Source of the DNA: an uncultured Wenzhouxiangella sp.
Lineage (GTDB): Bacteria > Pseudomonadota > Gammaproteobacteria > Xanthomonadales > Wenzhouxiangellaceae
Direction of reading: 5' to 3'
Assembly: GCA_937876395.1 (NCBI GenBank)
Contig: CALEIM010000129.1
Span: forward strand, 1-14,791
Length of the DNA: 14,791 nt
Positions within the stretch are counted from its first letter, which is position 1, and each line of letters opens with the position of its first letter. Under the pieces are notes generated by a model that made no database searches, was not told the origin of the DNA, and saw only the letters and a list, made by a program, of their open reading frames with translations. This document shows positions 5,653-13,263 of the stretch, one piece after another. Made by a program: the position numbers and the translations under genes.

Positions 5653-5664
5653 ACGATTCGCATT
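5646..5664. promoter_or_regulatory. Fur-box-like palindrome
   Basis: AATGCAAACGATTCGCATT is an imperfect 19-base palindrome. Compared by eye with the Fur-type pattern AATGATAATGATTATCATT it agrees at 14 of 19 positions. A wider palindrome, TGCGAAT/ATTCGCA (5642-5648 and 5656-5662), overlaps it, as in sites bound by two Fur dimers. It covers the -35 of the DUF2061 promoter, where bound Fur would repress. It could also influence the sigma-kinase operon to the right. Confidence 0.45.
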
Positions 5665-5666
5665 AT

Positions 5667-5694
5667 GGGGCTGATAGCTGAAGGCTATGGCCCC
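5667..5694. other. Stable hairpin between the Fur-like box and the sigma gene
   Basis: GGGGC (5667-5671) pairs with GCCCC (5690-5694), and inside it ATAGC (5674-5678) pairs with GCTAT (5684-5688) around a TGAAG loop. No T-tract follows on either strand. If the sigma operon is transcribed from the left this could be a leader structure. Otherwise it is unexplained. Confidence 0.4.
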
Positions 5695-5826
5695 GCTGAG
5701 AGACCTGCGCAGACCAGCTTAGACGATGAGCAGGCACCTGGCCAAATTTCAGGGGGGCTTCATGCCCGGTTAAGATCCGGTATGGCAAACTTCCAGCCTG
5801 GGTTTGAATGAGGGTTCGAGGGAATC

Positions 5827-6408
5827 GTGTCTGAACCAATCGAAGCGGTATCCGAAGGCGAAGTGACCCGGCTGTTGTCGGATCTGCGGCGTGAACCGGA
5901 GGTGCTCGACCGCATTTTGCCGATGATCTATGACGACCTGCGCGAGCTGGCTAGATGCCAGCAGGCGCGGTTTGGCTCAACGCCCACGCTCCAGACCACC
6001 GAGCTGGTCCACGAGGCGTTTCTCAAGATCCGTCAGTCTTCGGGCCGCGATATTCGCAACAGCGTGCATTTGAGGCGCGTTTCCTCGCTGGCGATTCGCC
6101 AGCTCATCGTGGATCATGCGCGTGCCAAGCTGGCCGCCAAGCGCGGCTCGGGGCACACGCCGCTGTCGCTTAAGGAAGATCTGGTTGAGGCGTCTGCCTC
6201 CGGCAGCGAAGGCGGTCTGCTGATGCTCGATGAGGCCCTGAGGCGTCTGGAAGAAGCCAGCCCGCGCCTGGCCGAAGTGGTTATCGCGCGTTTTTTTGGC
6301 GGCCTGACGGCGGAAGAAATCGGCGCCATGCTCAACTGCTCGGTGCGCACCGTGCAGCGTGAGTGGGAGCGCGCCCGCGCCTGGTTGCTGATGGAAATGC
6401 AGCACTGA
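5827..6408 (+). CDS. ECF-like RNA polymerase sigma factor (PF07638/TIGR02999-like type)
   Basis: A 193-residue sigma factor starting at GTG, with GAGGGA five bases upstream of the start region. Region 2 spans about 28-95 (MIYDDLRELA, then LQTTELVHEAFLKI). Region 4 is a helix-turn-helix near 150-190 (LAEVVIARFFGGLTAEEIGA, then SVRTVQREWERARAWL). The TELVHEAFLKI and VDHARAKLAAKRGSG signatures are those of the Sigma70_ECF-like family, often found beside Ser/Thr kinases in Xanthomonadales and Planctomycetes. Where conventional ECF factors carry acidic residues in region 2.2 that contact core polymerase, this one has Q56-T57-T58-E59. There is no anti-sigma gene, and a transmembrane kinase gene follows after four bases. 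By analogy with ECF43 factors, activation by threonine phosphorylation is likely. The regulon is unknown. Confidence 0.92.
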   Translation: MSEPIEAVSEGEVTRLLSDLRREPEVLDRILPMIYDDLRELARCQQARFGSTPTLQTTELVHEAFLKIRQSSGRDIRNSVHLRRVSSLAIRQLIVDHARAKLAAKRGSGHTPLSLKEDLVEASASGSEGGLLMLDEALRRLEEASPRLAEVVIARFFGGLTAEEIGAMLNCSVRTVQREWERARAWLLMEMQH

Positions 6409-6412
6409 GTTG

Positions 6413-9064
6413 ATGCCGGAGCAAAGCGCAAACAAGCCCCGCTCCCGTCTGACGCCCGCCCGCCGCCGGGTGCTCGACCGCCTGCTTGACGAACTTTATG
6501 ACCTGCCGGCCGAGCAGCGCGGTGAGCGCATTGCCCATCTGGCTCAGCGCGCGCCCCGCCTGGCCGCCTGGCTGGCCCGCCTGAATACCGCCGGTGAGAC
6601 TTCTGGCGGCCTGCTGGACGGTACGGTAAGCGGTTTGTTTGAAGACGCCCTCCAGGCTCGCCTGCATCCTGAGCGGCAGGAACTGGCTCCGGGAACATTG
6701 CTTGGGCCATGGCGCATCATCGAACTGGCCGGAATCGGCGGCATGGGCGATGTCTATCGGGCCGAGCGGGCTGATGGCAGTTTCGATATGCAGGTTGCCG
6801 TCAAGCTGATCCGTGCGCCCAGCGATGACCTGGCCCGCCTGCTGGCGTCTGAACGCCAGACCCTGGCGCGGCTCCAGCATTCCAACATCGCCCGCCTGCT
6901 TGACGGCGGCGTGGCTGATGACGGTCGGCCCTATCTGGTAATGGACTGGGTTGACGGTCTGGGGCTTGACGAATGGTGCGCGCACAACTCACCTTCTCTC
7001 GACGTGCGCTTGCGGATGTTTTCCGATGTCTGTGCGGCGGTCAGCGCAGCTCATCGCGAGCTGATCGTGCACGGAGACATCAAGCCGCAGAACCTGAAAG
7101 TGAGATCTGACGGCCGGGTCTGTCTGCTGGATTTCGGCGTCGCCCGCCTGCTCGATCGGGATGGGCCCTCCGATCTGCCCGCAGCGCTGACACCGGGTTT
7201 TGCCGCGCCGGAAATATTTGATAACCAGCCGCTGTCCACGTCGGCGGATATTTTCGGCCTCGGTTCACTGCTTTACTGGCTGCTCTACGAAAAGGCCCCG
7301 CCCCGCGCCGGGGAAAATTATCCGCTGCGGCGTCTGGACCATCGCCGCTGGCGCGATCTGGACGCGATTGTGCGGCGCGCGCGCAGTGCCGAGCCCGAGC
7401 TGCGCTATCCCAGCGCCGATGCCCTGTCCAGCGATATCCGACGCGTTGCCCTGGACTTGCCGATTCGGGCACGGCGCGCCAGCGCGGGTGAACGTGTTGC
7501 GCTGTGGATGCGTCGGCACACGCTGGCTGCAGCACTGGGTGCAACCATACTGATTACTTTGCTCGGCGGCGTGGCGGCGGTCAGTTGGCAGGCTCGGGTG
7601 GCTGCGGCCGAGCGCGACCTGGCCCAGGCCGAAGCGGCGCACTCCAACGCGCTGCGCGAGCATCTGACGCTGCTGTTTCGCGAGGTCGGCAGCCTGGCCA
7701 ACGACGCCGAGACCCTGACGGCCCGCGAACTGCTCGACCGGACGGCGAGCGTTGCCGATGAGTGGCTGGCCGATGACCCCAGGCTGCGTGTGCAGATCAA
7801 GGTTGTGCTTGGCGAAATCATGATTGCGCTCAACGACTATTCGGCGGCCGAATCGCTGCTGGCTGATTTTTCTGCTGCCGACGAGCTGATCAGCGATCCG
7901 CTGCTCAAGGCGCTGGCGTTTCAGGATCTCGCCCAGGTGCATCATCGTCGCGGGCGGATTGCCGAGGGTCTGGAACTGGCCGACCGTGCGGTCAAGCTGT
8001 TTCAATCGACGACTGCACCACATCCGGTGCGCCTGTCGGATGCGCTTCAGGTGCGTGGCCGGCTGCTGCGCGATTCAGGCCGCCTGGATGAGGCGATTAC
8101 CGATCTGCGCCGGGCGCGTGATCTCGCTCTGCGGGTGTCCAGCGGTCCGCGTCCGCTGATGGCGCGGGCGGAGTCCAATCTTGGTACGACGCTGCTTTTC
8201 AGCGGCGATCTGGCCGCCGCCGCTCGCCACTTTGAACGCTCCGAGGCGTTGTGGCTGGCTCTCGGTCGTCCTGATTCGAGCGATTCACTGGCGACTATGG
8301 CCAATTTGGCGATCGTGCTTGATCGCCTGGGCCGGACCGAGGACGCCGTCCGGCGCCTGGAGCGGGTGATCGAGCTGCGTGAGGAAAATTACGGTGATTC
8401 CGGGGCCATGGCGGCGGCCCGGATGGCGCTCGGGCGTCTGTTCGTGGTAGCAGGGCGGTTTGAGCAGGCTGAGGTGCAGTTTGATGCGGCCGCCGAGACT
8501 TTCCTGCGCTTTATCGGCGCCGATACGCCCGATTACGCTGCGGCCCGCCTGGGGATCGGCGAGCTGTTGCTGGCGCGCGGGCAGATTGAAGCGGCGCGCG
8601 CGGAACTGCAGGCTGCACATGAACTTATGCACGCACGCCTGGGTGAGACACACCCGTATTCGCTGCAGACGGGGCTGCTGCTGGCCACCGCTGAATGGCA
8701 GCTCGGGGCCGCGTCGGCCAAGGCTGATCTCGAAAGGCTGGCGGAGCACGCCGCGGCCAGGGGGCCGATGGCCCGTTCAGCCTATTCTTCGATTCTGTGC
8801 CAACAGGTCCGGGTTGCACTGGCGGAGGGTCGCGCGCCGGCGGCCGTTGAGCTGGCCGCGGATTGCCTGGCGTTGCGCGAAACGCTGGGCTACGGTGGCT
8901 GGCGGATTGCCGAGGCCGGTGCACTGCTGGCGGCCGCTCAAGAAGCTTCCGGCCAGCCGGCCGAGCTTGAGCAGGCCATTGAGCGTCTGGCCGCCAGTAC
9001 CCATGATCAACATCCCGTTGTTGCCTGGCTCAGGCTTGAGATTGGCGTATCAGTCCCTAATTGA
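6413..9064 (+). CDS. Transmembrane Ser/Thr protein kinase with TPR repeats
   Basis: An 883-residue Hanks-type kinase. The ATG at 6413 is preferred over an in-frame TTG at 6410. A helical N-terminal region (1-95) precedes the kinase domain (about 96-365). Visible motifs are a Gly-rich GIGGMGDVY loop near 108, VAVK with the ATP lysine near 131, catalytic HGDIKPQN near 220-227, DFG near 240 and AAPE near 265. HGD replaces the usual HRD, so this is a non-RD kinase, but the Lys, Asp and DFG are all present. One membrane helix at about 370-392 (LAAALGATILITLLGGVAAV) is followed by a coiled stretch and some 450 residues of TPR-like helices, placed outside the cytoplasm. The likely role is to sense an envelope or protein signal and phosphorylate the sigma factor encoded just upstream. 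The signal is unknown. Confidence 0.93.
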   Translation: MPEQSANKPRSRLTPARRRVLDRLLDELYDLPAEQRGERIAHLAQRAPRLAAWLARLNTAGETSGGLLDGTVSGLFEDALQARLHPERQELAPGTLLGPWRIIELAGIGGMGDVYRAERADGSFDMQVAVKLIRAPSDDLARLLASERQTLARLQHSNIARLLDGGVADDGRPYLVMDWVDGLGLDEWCAHNSPSLDVRLRMFSDVCAAVSAAHRELIVHGDIKPQNLKVRSDGRVCLLDFGVARLLDRDGPSDLPAALTPGFAAPEIFDNQPLSTSADIFGLGSLLYWLLYEKAPPRAGENYPLRRLDHRRWRDLDAIVRRARSAEPELRYPSADALSSDIRRVALDLPIRARRASAGERVALWMRRHTLAAALGATILITLLGGVAAVSWQARVAAAERDLAQAEAAHSNALREHLTLLFREVGSLANDAETLTARELLDRTASVADEWLADDPRLRVQIKVVLGEIMIALNDYSAAESLLADFSAADELISDPLLKALAFQDLAQVHHRRGRIAEGLELADRAVKLFQSTTAPHPVRLSDALQVRGRLLRDSGRLDEAITDLRRARDLALRVSSGPRPLMARAESNLGTTLLFSGDLAAAARHFERSEALWLALGRPDSSDSLATMANLAIVLDRLGRTEDAVRRLERVIELREENYGDSGAMAAARMALGRLFVVAGRFEQAEVQFDAAAETFLRFIGADTPDYAAARLGIGELLLARGQIEAARAELQAAHELMHARLGETHPYSLQTGLLLATAEWQLGAASAKADLERLAEHAAARGPMARSAYSSILCQQVRVALAEGRAPAAVELAADCLALRETLGYGGWRIAEAGALLAAAQEASGQPAELEQAIERLAASTHDQHPVVAWLRLEIGVSVPN

Positions 9065-9094
9065 TTCTGATAGCCATCAAAGCCGGGCAATGTG

Positions 9095-10000
9095 ATGAAA
9101 TTCAAGGATTACTACAAGACGCTCGGCGTTGACCCGAAGGCGACCGACGACGAGATCAAGCGTGCCTATCGCAAGCTTGCGCGCCAGTATCATCCGGATC
9201 GCAATCAGGATTCGGGCTCGGAGGATCGCTTCAAGGAAATTGGCGAAGCCTATGAGGCGCTCAAAGACCCCGAGCGTCGCCAGCAGTACGATCAACTGCG
9301 CGCTGGCGGCTGGCGCGGTGGCCAGGATTTCCGGCCCCCGCCGGGCTGGGGTGAGGGGTTTGCCGACGCCGGCGGCGGACAGGGTGGCGGTTTTTCCGAT
9401 TTCAGCGATTTTTTTGAAACCTTGTTTGGCGGCGGGCTAGGTGGAATGCGCGGACAAGGCCGCCGCAAGGCGCGCGGGCGCGATCTGCGCGTTGGCATCG
9501 AGATTGATCTGGCAACCGCCTTCAACGGCGGTAAACGGCGCATCACGCTGGCGCGCAACGGCCAGCGCCAGAGCCTGGAAGTCACGATTCCGGCCGGCGT
9601 GACCAGCGGAAGCCGAATTCGCCTGGCCGGGCAGGGCGAGCCCGGCCCGGGCGGTGGCACCGCCGGCGATCTGATCCTGGAAGTCACGATTGCCCCACAT
9701 CCGCAGTTTGAGCTCGACGGCCACAATGTGTTGCTTGACTTGCCCATCGCACCCTGGGACGCCGCGCTGGGCGCCAGTCTGCGCGTGCCAACGCTGGGCG
9801 GTGAAGTCAGCCTGAATATTCCTGCCGGCTCGTCGAGCGGCAAACGGATGCGTCTGAAAGGCCGCGGGCTGCCGGGCAAAACGGCCGGTGATCAGATTGT
9901 CACCCTGAAAGTGCTTGTGCCCAAACCGGCCAGCGAGCGTGAGCGCGAGCTCTGGGCCGAGCTGGCCAAAGAAAGCGGCAGCAGCGTCCGCCACGGTTGA
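9095..10000 (+). CDS. cbpA: DnaJ-type co-chaperone, CbpA-like
   Basis: A 301-residue class B J-protein that would stimulate DnaK ATPase. The J domain occupies about 5-70 (KDYYKTLGV, then AYRKLARQYHPDRNQ with HPD at 33-35). A Gly/Phe-rich linker follows at about 75-130. Two C-terminal substrate-binding barrels include the paired motifs VTIPAGVTSGSRIRLAGQGE and LNIPAGSSSGKRMRLKGRGL. There is no Cys-rich zinc finger, which separates CbpA-like proteins from DnaJ proper. The ATG at 9095 gives the typical MKFKDYY start, and an in-frame GTG one codon earlier is the alternative. The gene begins about 30 bases after the kinase, so co-transcription is plausible. CbpA in E. coli also binds curved DNA, but that cannot be judged here. 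Confidence 0.92.
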   Translation: MKFKDYYKTLGVDPKATDDEIKRAYRKLARQYHPDRNQDSGSEDRFKEIGEAYEALKDPERRQQYDQLRAGGWRGGQDFRPPPGWGEGFADAGGGQGGGFSDFSDFFETLFGGGLGGMRGQGRRKARGRDLRVGIEIDLATAFNGGKRRITLARNGQRQSLEVTIPAGVTSGSRIRLAGQGEPGPGGGTAGDLILEVTIAPHPQFELDGHNVLLDLPIAPWDAALGASLRVPTLGGEVSLNIPAGSSSGKRMRLKGRGLPGKTAGDQIVTLKVLVPKPASERERELWAELAKESGSSVRHG

Positions 10001-10048
10001 TCCGCTCGGGGCATAATGCGGTAATTGCCGTATTTCCGGGGGATTCAA

Positions 10049-12100
10049 GTGACCCAAGCAACCGCCTACCCGCATCTTTTTGAGCCGCTTGATCTCGGCC
10101 ACATCACCCTGCCAAACCGGATTCTGATGGGTTCGATGCACACCGGTCTGGAAGATCGGCTGTGGAACTGGCCGAAGCTGACCGCCTATTTTGTCGAACG
10201 CGCCCGCGGCGGAGCTGGCCTGATGGTGACCGGCGGCATTGCCCCCAACCGGCGCGGCGCGCTCGCGCCGCTGGCGTCGAAGCTCAGCAACCGCTGGGAA
10301 GCGCGCCGGCATCGTGAACTGACGACCGGCGTGCACGAGGCCGGTGGGCGGATCTGCATGCAGATTCTGCACGCCGGGCGCTATGCCTTTCATCCCTTTT
10401 CGGTGGCGCCCTCGGCAATCAAGTCGCCGATCACGCCGTTTCGACCGCGGGCGCTGTCGGCAAAAGGCGTCGAGCGCCAGATCGAGGATTTTGTCCGCTG
10501 TGCCCGCCTGGCCCGGCAAGCCGGCTATGACGGCGTGGAGGTGATGGGCTCGGAAGGCTATTTCATCAACCAGTTTCTGGTGCCGCGCACCAATCAGCGC
10601 ACCGACGAGTGGGGCGGCTCGTTCGAGGGGCGCATGCGCATTGCCGTCGAGATTGTGCGGCGCACGCGCGAGGCAGTCGGCGAAAACTTCATTGTGATCT
10701 ATCGTCTGTCGATGCTCGACATGCTTGCCGACGGCAATTCCCGCGAGGAAGTCGTGGCGCTGGGCAAGGCTATCGAACAGGCCGGGGCGAGCATTATCAA
10801 TACCGGCATCGGCTGGCACGAAACGCGCATCCCGACCATTGCCACCTCGGTGCCGCGAGCGGCTTACGCCTGGGTGACGCGCATGTTCCGCGATACGGTG
10901 AACATTCCGCTGGTTGCCACCAATCGCATCAATATGCCGCACACCGCCGAGGCCGTGCTGGCTGCAGGTGACGCCGATATGGTGTCGATGGCGCGGCCTT
11001 TCCTGGCTGATCCGGAATGGGTCAACAAGGCGCGCGAGCAGCGGGTTGATGAAATCAATACCTGCATTGCCTGCAATCAGGCCTGTCTGGACCATGTGTT
11101 TGAAAACAAGCGCGCCACCTGTCTGGTCAATCCGCGCGCTGGCTATGAAACCGAGCTGCTGATTGAGCCGGCGACAGTGAAAAAACGCGTAGCCGTGGTT
11201 GGCGCCGGGCCGGCCGGTCTGGCGGCGGCCACAACCGCCGCCCGGCGCGGTCACGCCGTCGTGCTGTTTGAAGCCATGGACCGGATCGGCGGGCAGTTCA
11301 ATATGGCGATGCGCGTGCCCGGCAAGGAAGAGTTTGTCGAAACCCTGCGCTATTTTGGCCGCCAGATTGAGCTTCACGGCGTCGATCTTCGGCTGGATAC
11401 GCGGGTGAATGCCGCCCAACTTGAGGCTGAAGGATTCGATGAGGTGATTGTCGCCACCGGCGTGATTCCGCGCGATCCGGGCATTGTTGGCCAGGACCAT
11501 CCTTCGGTGCTTGGCTATGTCGATGTGCTGCTGCACCAGCGCCCGGTGGGCCGGCGGGTGGCGATTATTGGCGCCGGCGGTATCGGTTTTGACATGGCCG
11601 AGTTTCTCGCTCATGCCGAGTCGCCCATTCAGCCGGACCCGGATTTGCCCAGCGCGGCGGAGTTTTTTGAACACTGGGGCGTGGACCGCTCGCTTGAGCG
11701 GCGCGGCGGGGTGGCCGGTCTGGCACCGCAGTTCCCCGCGCCGGCGCGGGAAATTCACCTGCTGCAGCGCAAGTCGGGCAAACACGGCAAGGGTCTGGGC
11801 AAGACCACCGGCTGGATTCATCGCCAGTCGCTCAAGCATTTCGGCGTCAACATGATCGGCGCGGCAAGCTACGAGCGCATCGACGATCTCGGCCTGCACA
11901 TTCGCACTGACGGCCAACTGCGCGTGCTGGCCGTGGACAACGTGGTGATCTGCGCCGGGCAAGTGTCCCGCACCGAGTTGGTCGCGCCGCTGGAAGCCGC
12001 TGGCATCAAGGCCCAGGTCATTGGCGGCGCCCACATCGCCACGGAACTGGACGCCAAGCGCGCCATCGACGAAGGCACGCGCCTGGCCGCGAAACTTTAG
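10049..12100 (+). CDS. fadH: 2,4-dienoyl-CoA reductase (NADPH), FadH-type
   Basis: A 683-residue iron-sulfur flavoenzyme that reduces 2,4-dienoyl-CoA during beta-oxidation of unsaturated fatty acids in the cytosol. The GTG at 10049 is chosen because GGGGG lies 7-11 bases upstream and it gives a normal MTQATAYPHLFEPL start. The FMN-binding TIM barrel covers about 1-335, with Y171 (GSEGYFIN) and H257 (NTGIGWHETRIPT) matching the catalytic Tyr and His of E. coli FadH. The 4Fe-4S site is C339-x2-C-x3-C-x11-C (CIACNQACLDHVF onwards). An FAD/NAD-type Rossmann motif VVGAGPAGLAAA lies near 383 and a second, AIIGAGGIGFDMAEF, near 507. Length and motifs match FadH (about 672 in E. coli). A related NADH:flavin oxidoreductase is less likely given the His/Tyr context. 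Confidence 0.94.
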   Translation: MTQATAYPHLFEPLDLGHITLPNRILMGSMHTGLEDRLWNWPKLTAYFVERARGGAGLMVTGGIAPNRRGALAPLASKLSNRWEARRHRELTTGVHEAGGRICMQILHAGRYAFHPFSVAPSAIKSPITPFRPRALSAKGVERQIEDFVRCARLARQAGYDGVEVMGSEGYFINQFLVPRTNQRTDEWGGSFEGRMRIAVEIVRRTREAVGENFIVIYRLSMLDMLADGNSREEVVALGKAIEQAGASIINTGIGWHETRIPTIATSVPRAAYAWVTRMFRDTVNIPLVATNRINMPHTAEAVLAAGDADMVSMARPFLADPEWVNKAREQRVDEINTCIACNQACLDHVFENKRATCLVNPRAGYETELLIEPATVKKRVAVVGAGPAGLAAATTAARRGHAVVLFEAMDRIGGQFNMAMRVPGKEEFVETLRYFGRQIELHGVDLRLDTRVNAAQLEAEGFDEVIVATGVIPRDPGIVGQDHPSVLGYVDVLLHQRPVGRRVAIIGAGGIGFDMAEFLAHAESPIQPDPDLPSAAEFFEHWGVDRSLERRGGVAGLAPQFPAPAREIHLLQRKSGKHGKGLGKTTGWIHRQSLKHFGVNMIGAASYERIDDLGLHIRTDGQLRVLAVDNVVICAGQVSRTELVAPLEAAGIKAQVIGGAHIATELDAKRAIDEGTRLAAKL

Positions 12101-13125
12101 CTGACCCAGGCCACTGCCAGCACAAACATCACGGCCGCGGCAAGCACGGCGGCAGCAGCCGGCTTCCAGCCGTGGGCCTTGAGTTCGGCCGGTCGCACCG
12201 TGCTGGCCAGCGCGGCCATGGCCATGGCGAAGGCAAACATCGAAATCTGGGCAATAACGGCCAGAAAAGCGTTCCACAGCGCGTGATCGGGCCCAAGCAG
12301 GACGTCCACCCCACTACGAATGCCCGACAGCACGACAAAGGCGACGATGAACAGCGGCAGGCTCGGCCTGGCTGCCGCGCCGTCAGCGCCGCGCGAGTGC
12401 AGCCACACCAGCGCGGGGATCATTACCAGCATGGTCGCGTTGCGCATCAGTTTGGCCACCGTTGCCGCAACCAGCGTGCCTTCAGACTGCCAGGCCTGCT
12501 CGTGCAGGGCCGCAGCGGCGGTCACCTGGGCGGTATCGTGAATGGCCACACCCATCACAAAGCCAATCTGCTGCGGGGATTCAAGCAGAGCGCTCAGCAG
12601 CCAGGGATAGAGCAGGGTAGCGGTCAGGCCGATCAGCGCAATGCAGGCAATCGCGTAGGTGACTTCATCATTGCGGGCTTTCAGCCCCGGTGCCGTGGCG
12701 GCAATTGCCGATGCGCCGCAAATCGAGGTGCCTGCCGCCAGCAGAATACCCAGACGCGGCGCCGCACCGGCCAGACGCGCCAGCAGCAGGGTAATGCCCA
12801 GGCCGACCAGCACCGCAACGATCACCAGCGGCAGCGCCTGGCCACCGAGCTGGGCAAGCTCGGCCAGACTCAGGCGCAGGCCGATCAGCGCCACGGCAAG
12901 CTTCAGAAGCGGTCCACGGGCCAGATTCAGCCCCGGCTGCCAGGCCGGACGCCGGCTGGCCGGCCCGGCCAGCGCCAGCCCGGCCAGAATAGCGACCAGC
13001 ATCATCGACAGCGGCAAAGAACCAAGCGGATCAGGCAGCAGCGCCCCCAGCCGAACCAGCAGCCAGGCGCACAGCGCAATTCCGAGCACGACCAGCAGGC
13101 CGGGCAGTTTGTTCGACAGCAGCAT
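12097..13125 (-). CDS. yeiH: YeiH/UPF0324 family membrane protein (putative sulfate exporter)
   Basis: A 342-residue inner-membrane protein that is hydrophobic throughout, with about nine or ten membrane helices. Family signatures are GTSICGASAIAATAP (from about 131), a buried VMGVAIHDTAQV and VAKLMRNATM. UPF0324 proteins such as YeiH are annotated as putative sulfate exporters on thin evidence, so the transport role is tentative. The gene converges on fadH, and the two stops overlap by four bases (12097-12100) with no terminator hairpin between them. The start lacks a convincing Shine-Dalgarno, and a slightly different start cannot be excluded. The DUF3300 gene is divergent, separated by 138 bases. 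Confidence 0.88.
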   Translation of the reverse strand: MLLSNKLPGLLVVLGIALCAWLLVRLGALLPDPLGSLPLSMMLVAILAGLALAGPASRRPAWQPGLNLARGPLLKLAVALIGLRLSLAELAQLGGQALPLVIVAVLVGLGITLLLARLAGAAPRLGILLAAGTSICGASAIAATAPGLKARNDEVTYAIACIALIGLTATLLYPWLLSALLESPQQIGFVMGVAIHDTAQVTAAAALHEQAWQSEGTLVAATVAKLMRNATMLVMIPALVWLHSRGADGAAARPSLPLFIVAFVVLSGIRSGVDVLLGPDHALWNAFLAVIAQISMFAFAMAMAALASTVRPAELKAHGWKPAAAAVLAAAVMFVLAVAWVS

Positions 13126-13194
13126 CAGCTAATGAAATCCGTGGGAAGCTCTGGCTAATTCTACGCGGGCGAGTGGCCAGGATTCGGCCGTTCA

Positions 13195-13208
13195 GCCTGA
13201 CTTCAGGC
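13195..13208. promoter_or_regulatory. Small palindrome in the divergent yeiH/DUF3300 spacer
   Basis: GCCTGA-CT-TCAGGC is a perfect 6-bp inverted repeat with a 2-base centre, about midway between two divergent genes. Such a site could bind a regulator of either gene. No clear promoter boxes could be paired with it. Confidence 0.3.
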
Positions 13209-13248
13209 GGTTTGGGTTACAAAGGCACCACGCGGAACGATTGACTGC

Positions 13249-13255
13249 GAAGGAG
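13249..13255 (+). promoter_or_regulatory. Ribosome binding site of the DUF3300 gene
   Basis: GAAGGAG lies eight bases before the ATG at 13264. It is a strong, well-spaced Shine-Dalgarno that sets the start of a gene whose end is outside the window. Confidence 0.8.
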
Positions 13256-13263
13256 TGAGTGAT

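Noticed and set aside
7070..7093. The HGD motif as evidence of a pseudokinase
   Set aside because: The ATP lysine, catalytic Asp, metal-binding Asn and DFG are all present. HGD is compatible with an active non-RD kinase.
7265..8023. A 252-codon minus-strand open frame inside the kinase gene
   Set aside because: It overlaps the kinase catalytic and TPR regions entirely and shows no protein family features.
9437..12277. A 946-codon open frame on the minus strand opposite the DnaJ-like and fadH genes
   Set aside because: It has no recognisable domains, has composition typical of an antisense frame in GC-rich DNA, and lies opposite two well-supported genes with catalytic motifs.
12172..13158. 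A 328-codon plus-strand open frame opposite the YeiH gene
   Set aside because: It is Gln/Arg/His-rich low-complexity sequence produced by reading the complement of hydrophobic codons. The minus-strand gene has clear family signatures.
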